From: Dethiosulfovibrio salsuginis
GTDB taxonomy: Bacteria; Synergistota; Synergistia; Synergistales; Dethiosulfovibrionaceae
Direction: 5' to 3'
DNA length: 64,000 nt
Assembly: GCF_900177735.1 (NCBI RefSeq)
Contig: NZ_FXBB01000005.1
Coordinates: forward strand, 1-64,000
The position numbers were made by a program, and so were the translations under genes. The notes under the pieces are model-generated. The model was given only the letters and a program-made list of their open reading frames with translations. It made no database searches and was not told the origin of the DNA. This document shows positions 59,694 to 64,000 of the stretch, in pieces; the stretch's first letter is position 1, and every line of letters begins with the position of its first letter.

Positions 59694-60799
59694 CTCCCGC
59701 TGGGCTCGACTTTTATCAGAACCCTGACAGGCCCTTCGGTGTATATGTCCCTGTCCGCCAGCACCTCGACTATCTGAGGGGTGGAGGCGTCTTTGAGCTT
59801 TTCGACAGCTTCGTAAAAGTCTGTTGCGTCTATCTGCCCCACCGTCCTAGTTAAGGGGTCCGCCAGTATGCCGTCTCTGACCGCTATACCGTTGACCTCC
59901 CTCAGGACCGAGTGGAGGGCCGATTCTATTTCGTCGTTACCCATGGAGGGGGGAAGAACTCGCCTCAGCAGGATTTCCCCTTCACGGTAGACCTGGACGC
60001 TTTCGTATACCCGATACTCCAGGTAGATAGGTTCTCCGGCTATTACGTTCGATTTTGCCCTGGCCCTTATGACTTTTCGGCTGTCTATTACCTTGCACCG
60101 ATCCATAACCCTTCTTTCGTCCGCTTCGTCCCAAGATACTGATATGTCCTGGTAGGGCATAGATACCCGTCTGGATACGACGAACCTGACTTTGTCCTTG
60201 AGCCTGGCCATTATATCCAGCAGGTCTTCGTCGCTAACTCCCTCGGGGACCACTTCCTGGGCTAGAAGCTCTTCCGCAAAGGCGACGACTTTACCTTCTC
60301 TGACCTCCTCAAGGCCTTTTCTGAGTGTACTGGCCTCCAGGCTGAGGGATTCTATCTGGCTTTGAAGCGATTCCCTCTGGGTTTTGAGCTGGGATATCTC
60401 TTTTTTGGTGTCCTCAAGCTCTGTGGTCGATCGCTCAAGTTTTTCGAGGCTGTCGATATACTGGATTTCCATTAGCTCCGATTCAGTCCTGCTGGTCTGG
60501 AGGCTGGCTGTTAGTTCGGTGATCTGCCTCTGGACGTATTTCATGCTGAAAAGGGCGGTTCTCACCGTGTCGGAGAGTATGGAAAGGGCGACCATTATGC
60601 CAAAGGCTATGACCATGCCGGTCAGGGCGGTTATTACCGAGCTGGTGTATTTGGGCCTCAGTCCCAGCAGGGTTATCCTTTTTTTGGCTATTTTCATGCC
60701 TAATATGTCGCCAAGAAGGGCTACCGCGGAGCTCAGGAGAAGGGTGAAGAGGATGAGACTCCAGTTTATTTCGGGCAGTATCTCTCCGAGGCCGGTCAT
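59690..60799 (-). CDS. DUF3084-like membrane protein with coiled coil
   Basis: The protein of about 369 residues matches the DUF3084 family. It has two N-terminal membrane segments (LILFTLLLSSAVALLGDILG and VITALTGMVIAFGIMVALSI) flanking the family segment KIAKKRITLLGLRPKYTSS. A long coiled coil follows (about 90-170, rich in Glu/Leu/Lys/Ser), then a C-terminal alpha/beta region (about 190-365). Family function is unknown. The ATG of MTGLGEILPE is chosen because GGAGGATC precedes it and it overlaps the upstream stop codon. It is coupled on both sides. Confidence 0.82.
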   Translation of the reverse strand: MTGLGEILPEINWSLILFTLLLSSAVALLGDILGMKIAKKRITLLGLRPKYTSSVITALTGMVIAFGIMVALSILSDTVRTALFSMKYVQRQITELTASLQTSRTESELMEIQYIDSLEKLERSTTELEDTKKEISQLKTQRESLQSQIESLSLEASTLRKGLEEVREGKVVAFAEELLAQEVVPEGVSDEDLLDIMARLKDKVRFVVSRRVSMPYQDISVSWDEADERRVMDRCKVIDSRKVIRARAKSNVIAGEPIYLEYRVYESVQVYREGEILLRRVLPPSMGNDEIESALHSVLREVNGIAVRDGILADPLTRTVGQIDATDFYEAVEKLKDASTPQIVEVLADRDIYTEGPVRVLIKVEPSGR

Positions 60800-61221
60800 A
60801 GCTGATCCTCCAAAATAGAGCGAATCTCGCTCTCCGTCCATAGTCGGCCTTCGTCTATGCCAGGGCACCGTCTGGAGGCCCAGGCCCACTGGTCAGGGCT
60901 TTCCAGTATGTCCTCCCAGAAGGGCCAGGTTCGGCACTGAGTGGGTCTGACCTGGTATATGGCACAGCGGGCGGTGGCGGGATCGTAGAACAGGCATTCG
61001 CCGTTGGCTTTTTCCCCTATGCTAGGGTCCCCCCAACGGTGAGTTACGTATTCCGCCCTGAAGCGTTCTTTCGATATTTTCAGGTGGTCACAGATCTTTT
61101 CTTCTTCTCCTTCGGTGAAGTATATGGCCCCAGGCTCCCCTCGACAGCATCTTCCGCATCCGATGCAGGAGAACCGGAGTCCTTCGCTCCACCAAGGAGA
61201 TAGTTCAGCCAGGCTATTCAT
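60796..61221 (-). CDS. YkgJ-family cysteine cluster protein
   Basis: The 141-residue protein has the CxxCxxCC cluster (FSCIGCGRCCRGEPG), a further GECLFYDPATARCAIYQVRPTQCRTWPF and a late RRCPG, the eight-Cys pattern of the YkgJ/Fe-S or zinc-binding family. Members occur in many flagellar operons, but their role is undefined. It overlaps flgJ (8 bp) and DUF3084 (4 bp), so it sits firmly within this transcript. Confidence 0.9.
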   Translation of the reverse strand: MNSLAELSPWWSEGLRFSCIGCGRCCRGEPGAIYFTEGEEEKICDHLKISKERFRAEYVTHRWGDPSIGEKANGECLFYDPATARCAIYQVRPTQCRTWPFWEDILESPDQWAWASRRCPGIDEGRLWTESEIRSILEDQL

Positions 61222-61489
61222 CGCCCTTCAGGCTGTCGTACAGGACTTTCCAGAGACCGTTGCCGTCTTTACCGGCCAGGGATTCGGCGGACATCTCTAT
61301 GGCCAGGTCCTCCATGGCCCCGAAAGGTCTATCCTGGTCCTTTCGACCTCCCATTTCCCTTGCCTGGGAGGCCATTTTTTTCCACATCTGGGCCAGGAAT
61401 ATTGCCTCAAAGTCGGCACAGGCTTTTTTGAGGGTTTCGTTTTCCTTTGCTCTAATTAGCGATGGAGCGGGAGTCTCGGATATTTTCAT
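61214..61489 (-). CDS. flgJ: FlgJ-like rod-binding protein
   Basis: Rod-capping/assembly domain of FlgJ without the muramidase part, 91 residues. The typical motif KKACADFEAIFLAQMWKKM is followed by AMEDLAIEMSAESLAGKDGNGLWKVLYDSL, close to the FlgJ N-terminal domain. Separate single-domain FlgJ proteins are common outside gamma- and betaproteobacteria. It follows flgI, the standard order flgA-flgH-flgI-flgJ. Confidence 0.9.
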   Translation of the reverse strand: MKISETPAPSLIRAKENETLKKACADFEAIFLAQMWKKMASQAREMGGRKDQDRPFGAMEDLAIEMSAESLAGKDGNGLWKVLYDSLKGDE

Positions 61490-61506
61490 CGTTGTAAAAC
61501 TCCTTT

Positions 61507-62616
61507 CTACATTATGACAAGCTCTCCGTGGAGTGCCCCTGCCCGATCGATAGCCTGGAGTATGCCTATGACGTCTCTAGGGGTGGCACCTACGGCATTG
61601 ACCGCGTCAACAAGCTGGTCCACGGTGGTGGTGGAGTCCATCTTTATAAAAGACCCTCTCTCTTCCTCTACGTTGACCTGGTTGTTGGCGTAGGGTGTCG
61701 TTACCCCCTGAGAGAAGGGGTTGGGCTGGGATACCTGGTTGTCCTGGTCTATTCTGACGGTTAGGTCCCCGTGGGCCACAGCCACAGAGCTTATCTGGAC
61801 GTTTCCTCCCATTACCACCGTTCCGGTCCTTTCGTTGACGACCACTCTGGCCTGTATATCCGGGGTTACCCTCATGTTTTCCATGTCCGCCACGAAGGCC
61901 GAAGGAGATGAGGCGTAGGCACCGGGAAGCTGTACCGCCACCCTTCCGGCGTCTAGAGGGGTGGCTATGTTACCGAATTTTCCGTTTATGGCGTCCGCCA
62001 CCCTTCTGGCGGTGGTGAAGTCGGGGTTTCTCAGGAGAAGGGACATGTATCCTCCAGAGCTGAACATGGTGGGGACATCCCTTTCGACTATGGCTCCCCC
62101 ACCTATCTGGCCGACTGTGACGACGTTTTTAGCCACGCTCGACCCTCCTTTACCGGCGGAGAATCCCCCCACTAGAACCGGGCCCTGGGCCACTGCGTAG
62201 ACCGATCCGTTTGCCGCCTGGAGGGGTGTCTGTAGAAGAACGCCACCTTGGAGGCTTTTTGCGTCACCTATGGCACTGATGGTAACGTCCACTGTCTGAC
62301 CGGGCCTGACGAAGGGAGGAAGGGTTGCTGTGACCGCCACCACCGCCACGTTTTTGCTCTTTACGTCCTTTTCGGTTAAGGTGACGCCAAAGCGTCTCAT
62401 GAGGTTTCTGAGGGCCTGGATGGACATGTTGGATTTGTCTCCCGTCCCCTGAAGGCCCATGACCACCCCAACGCCGGAGAGCTGGTTCGATCTGACGCCG
62501 TCTATGTCGACCAGGTCTTTTATGCGAACCTGAGGGTGGATGTTGGCCCAGGCGGTGGAGGTTATTATGGTCAGAACTATAAGCAACTTTAGCGTGGCAG
62601 ATAAGGTTTTAGACAT
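61507..62616 (-). CDS. flgI: Flagellar P-ring protein FlgI
   Basis: Periplasmic P-ring protein of 369 residues. A signal peptide ends near STAWANIHPQ. The conserved start VRIKDLVDIDGVRSNQLSGVGVVMGLQGTGDKS, the middle ITLPPFVRPGQTVDVTISAIGDAKSLQGG-like segment and RVVVNERTGTVVMGGNVQISSVAVAHGDLTV identify FlgI. Its presence implies a peptidoglycan-outer membrane envelope. It follows flgH by 11 bp. Confidence 0.96.
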   Translation of the reverse strand: MSKTLSATLKLLIVLTIITSTAWANIHPQVRIKDLVDIDGVRSNQLSGVGVVMGLQGTGDKSNMSIQALRNLMRRFGVTLTEKDVKSKNVAVVAVTATLPPFVRPGQTVDVTISAIGDAKSLQGGVLLQTPLQAANGSVYAVAQGPVLVGGFSAGKGGSSVAKNVVTVGQIGGGAIVERDVPTMFSSGGYMSLLLRNPDFTTARRVADAINGKFGNIATPLDAGRVAVQLPGAYASSPSAFVADMENMRVTPDIQARVVVNERTGTVVMGGNVQISSVAVAHGDLTVRIDQDNQVSQPNPFSQGVTTPYANNQVNVEEERGSFIKMDSTTTVDQLVDAVNAVGATPRDVIGILQAIDRAGALHGELVIM

Positions 62617-62627
62617 AGGTTTTCCCC

Positions 62628-63200
62628 CTAGAATATGGCCTGAAGAATCTGGGTCAGGAATCCAGGCTTCTGTATTTTTGTTAGGGTCCCTTTGCCGTCC
62701 ACTATGAGGTCTACGTTGGCGACTCTGCTGCTGTCGATGGTGTTGTTGCCGTCCACGTCCTGAGGCCTTATGGCTCCCCTTATCCTCATCCGTAAGGTCT
62801 CTCCGTGGGTCTGGAGGTCTCTGGTTCCCTCTATGACAAGGTTTCCGTTAGGAAGGACCTCGGTGACCATACAGGTTATCTGGGCATTGGTCGAGTAGCT
62901 CCTGCTGGATTTTCCGTCTCCTGTGGAGGATGCGGTGGAGGAGAGCCCCAGCCCTCGGATGAAGTCCAGAAGCCCCGTTCCCTGGGAGACCGTCGCGCTG
63001 CCGTTTTTGGTAGTAGCGGTTTGGGCTTGGTCTTTGGTGGTGGTTTTTTCGTCCACCCTTACGGTGACGATGTCCCCTACACTCCTCGGCCTTTCGTCCC
63101 CTATGTAGTTGGTGCCGTCCTGCCAGAGGGACTGGGCCCAGATGGGAGAGGTCCAGAGGCTCAGGATGCAAATTGACATAATTATCGTTTTTTTATTCAT
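62628..63200 (-). CDS. flgH: Flagellar L-ring protein FlgH without a lipobox
   Basis: L-ring protein of 190 residues with the FlgH core: VGDIVTVRVDEKTTTKDQAQT, NGNLVIEGTRDLQTHGETLRMRIRGAIRPQDVDGNNTIDSSRVANVDLIVDGKGTL. The N-terminal signal ends SPIWAQSLW and has no Cys, whereas enterobacterial FlgH is a lipoprotein. Ring anchoring must therefore differ. The start overlaps the flgA stop codon. Confidence 0.94.
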   Translation of the reverse strand: MNKKTIIMSICILSLWTSPIWAQSLWQDGTNYIGDERPRSVGDIVTVRVDEKTTTKDQAQTATTKNGSATVSQGTGLLDFIRGLGLSSTASSTGDGKSSRSYSTNAQITCMVTEVLPNGNLVIEGTRDLQTHGETLRMRIRGAIRPQDVDGNNTIDSSRVANVDLIVDGKGTLTKIQKPGFLTQILQAIF

Positions 63201-64000
63201 TTGAGGTAACCTCCACTGTGTCCGGGCCGGTTACGGTTCCCGATACGATAGATCTGGTCCTGTTGTTTCGGACCTTTATGACGTCCCCTATGGATCCGCT
63301 TTCCATAGCTCTTCCGGAGGTAGAGACTATTAGGCCCCCTTTTCGATGGATAATCCGCACCCTGGAGCCGGAACGGACGATCTCTACGTCATCGATAGTC
63401 CTAGCGGTAAAGGGCTGTCCTTTTGCCATGTCTCTGGTGGCTGCCATTCCGATCAGTACAGCTGGGTCGGAGTAGTAGCTTCTGTTTCTCTCGTACTCTA
63501 CCGTCATCATCGCAAGATCGGAAGGACTAACTATATCCCCTCTCCCTATGGGCTTTTGGGCTACCACCCCGGGAATGAGCCATCGAAGTCTGACGGGGAT
63601 GGTCTGCTCTCCCTGGTTCGTCGAGAATCGCAGGTTGACCGACGGCGAGCCTGGATAGAGACGTTCGGGGAGGAGAAGGCCTGCTGGGAGGGCTCTATCG
63701 CTGACGACCTCCAGCACTCCCGGCCAGCCTGCGGCCTTTCTAAGCTGGATTTCCAGGTCAGTCTCCTTTCTGAAGGGGACCGAATCGGCCATGGTCAGTT
63801 TTATCTTTATTCCTCCGATTCCAGCCTGAGCTAGGGCGGAGGTAACGTCACCAGGGACTATTCTGTTTCCTTTAGGGCTGATCTCCGCCGAGGAAGCGAG
63901 CATAAGCAGATCAGGACGATCGCAGGCTATTTGGGCCAGATGGGATAGGCGGATGTTCGATCTCGGGACGACCGATCCACTACCTATCTCTATGAATAGG
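63193..64000 (-). CDS. flgA: Flagellar P-ring assembly chaperone FlgA (5' end outside the window)
   Basis: Periplasmic chaperone for FlgI. An in-frame ATG at 63903 gives 236 residues, but the frame stays open to the window edge. The extra segment reads FIEIGSGSVVPRSNIRLSHLAQIA, which resembles the FlgA N-terminal start. The gene is therefore most likely cut by the edge, not short. The C-terminal SAF-like domain is clear (RGDIVSPSDLAMMTVEYERN, MAKGQPFTARTI, GLIVSTSGRAMESGSIGDVIKVRNNRTRSIVSGTV). It heads the flgA-H-I-J run. Confidence 0.9.
   Translation of the reverse strand, partial: LFIEIGSGSVVPRSNIRLSHLAQIACDRPDLLMLASSAEISPKGNRIVPGDVTSALAQAGIGGIKIKLTMADSVPFRKETDLEIQLRKAAGWPGVLEVVSDRALPAGLLLPERLYPGSPSVNLRFSTNQGEQTIPVRLRWLIPGVVAQKPIGRGDIVSPSDLAMMTVEYERNRSYYSDPAVLIGMAATRDMAKGQPFTARTIDDVEIVRSGSRVRIIHRKGGLIVSTSGRAMESGSIGDVIKVRNNRTRSIVSGTVTGPDTVEVTSNE

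Overview
The window reads as chromosomal DNA of a flagellated diderm with Firmicutes-like gene order, most likely a member of the Synergistota (a Dethiosulfovibrio-like genome is my guess). The reasons are the B. subtilis-type block comFC-yvyF-flgM-flgN-flgK-flgL-fliW-csrA-hag-flaG found together with outer-membrane functions (flgH and flgI ring proteins, a Skp/OmpH-like chaperone, HtrA), a GC-rich base composition, and frequent GTG/TTG starts. No rRNA, tRNA, CRISPR array or prophage was seen.

Layout. 1-2,750: an IS66 transposase remnant and thrS, with thrS flanked by two copies of a 196-nt structured repeat. 2,745-5,850: dut, pnp, rpsO. 6,100-9,000: an orphan response regulator and a chemoreceptor. 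9,150-13,690: htrA, lgt, then jag-yidC-yidD-rnpA-rpmH in reverse order. 13,795-21,035: a DinG-like helicase, rpsT, holA, leuS, radA. 21,058-21,257: a third copy of the structured repeat. 21,405-26,483: a complete, tightly coupled histidine branch operon (hisZ-G-B-H-A-F-IE). 26,503-30,260: a periplasmic-binding-like lipoprotein, an adenosine-specific-kinase family protein, a HAD phosphatase, an OmpH-like chaperone and an unknown protein.

30,361-32,975 is an accessory island with two Rpn-type nuclease genes, the broken tail of a third, and a decayed duplicate of the 3' end of pseC. Both intact Rpn genes have an in-frame internal ATG behind a strong Shine-Dalgarno sequence, the layout described for Rpn toxin/intragenic antitoxin pairs. 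32,997-45,054 is one long minus-strand run encoding the complete pseudaminic acid pathway (PseB, C, H, G, I, F), a PseA-like amidotransferase, and an extra aminotransferase, acetyltransferase, oxidoreductase and GT-B-like protein. A two-gene unit, made of an IrrE-like protein that has lost its zinc motif and a small partner, sits inside this run between pseG and pseC.

45,133-64,000 holds the flagellar filament and hook-junction genes (flaG, an unusually long flagellin, maf, csrA, fliW, giant flgL, long flgK, flgN, flgM), then yvyF, comFC, a GNAT, a DUF3084 protein, a YkgJ protein and the rod/ring genes flgJ, flgI, flgH, flgA (cut by the window end). The Pse genes supply CMP-pseudaminic acid, and Maf would attach it to flagellin. 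FliW and CsrA would control flagellin translation through two GGA sites visible in the flagellin leader, and FlgM would restrain sigma-28, whose recognition motif lies in front of flgM itself.

The least explained items are the three-copy structured repeat with compensatory base changes, the Rpn island, and the IrrE-like/small-protein pair.
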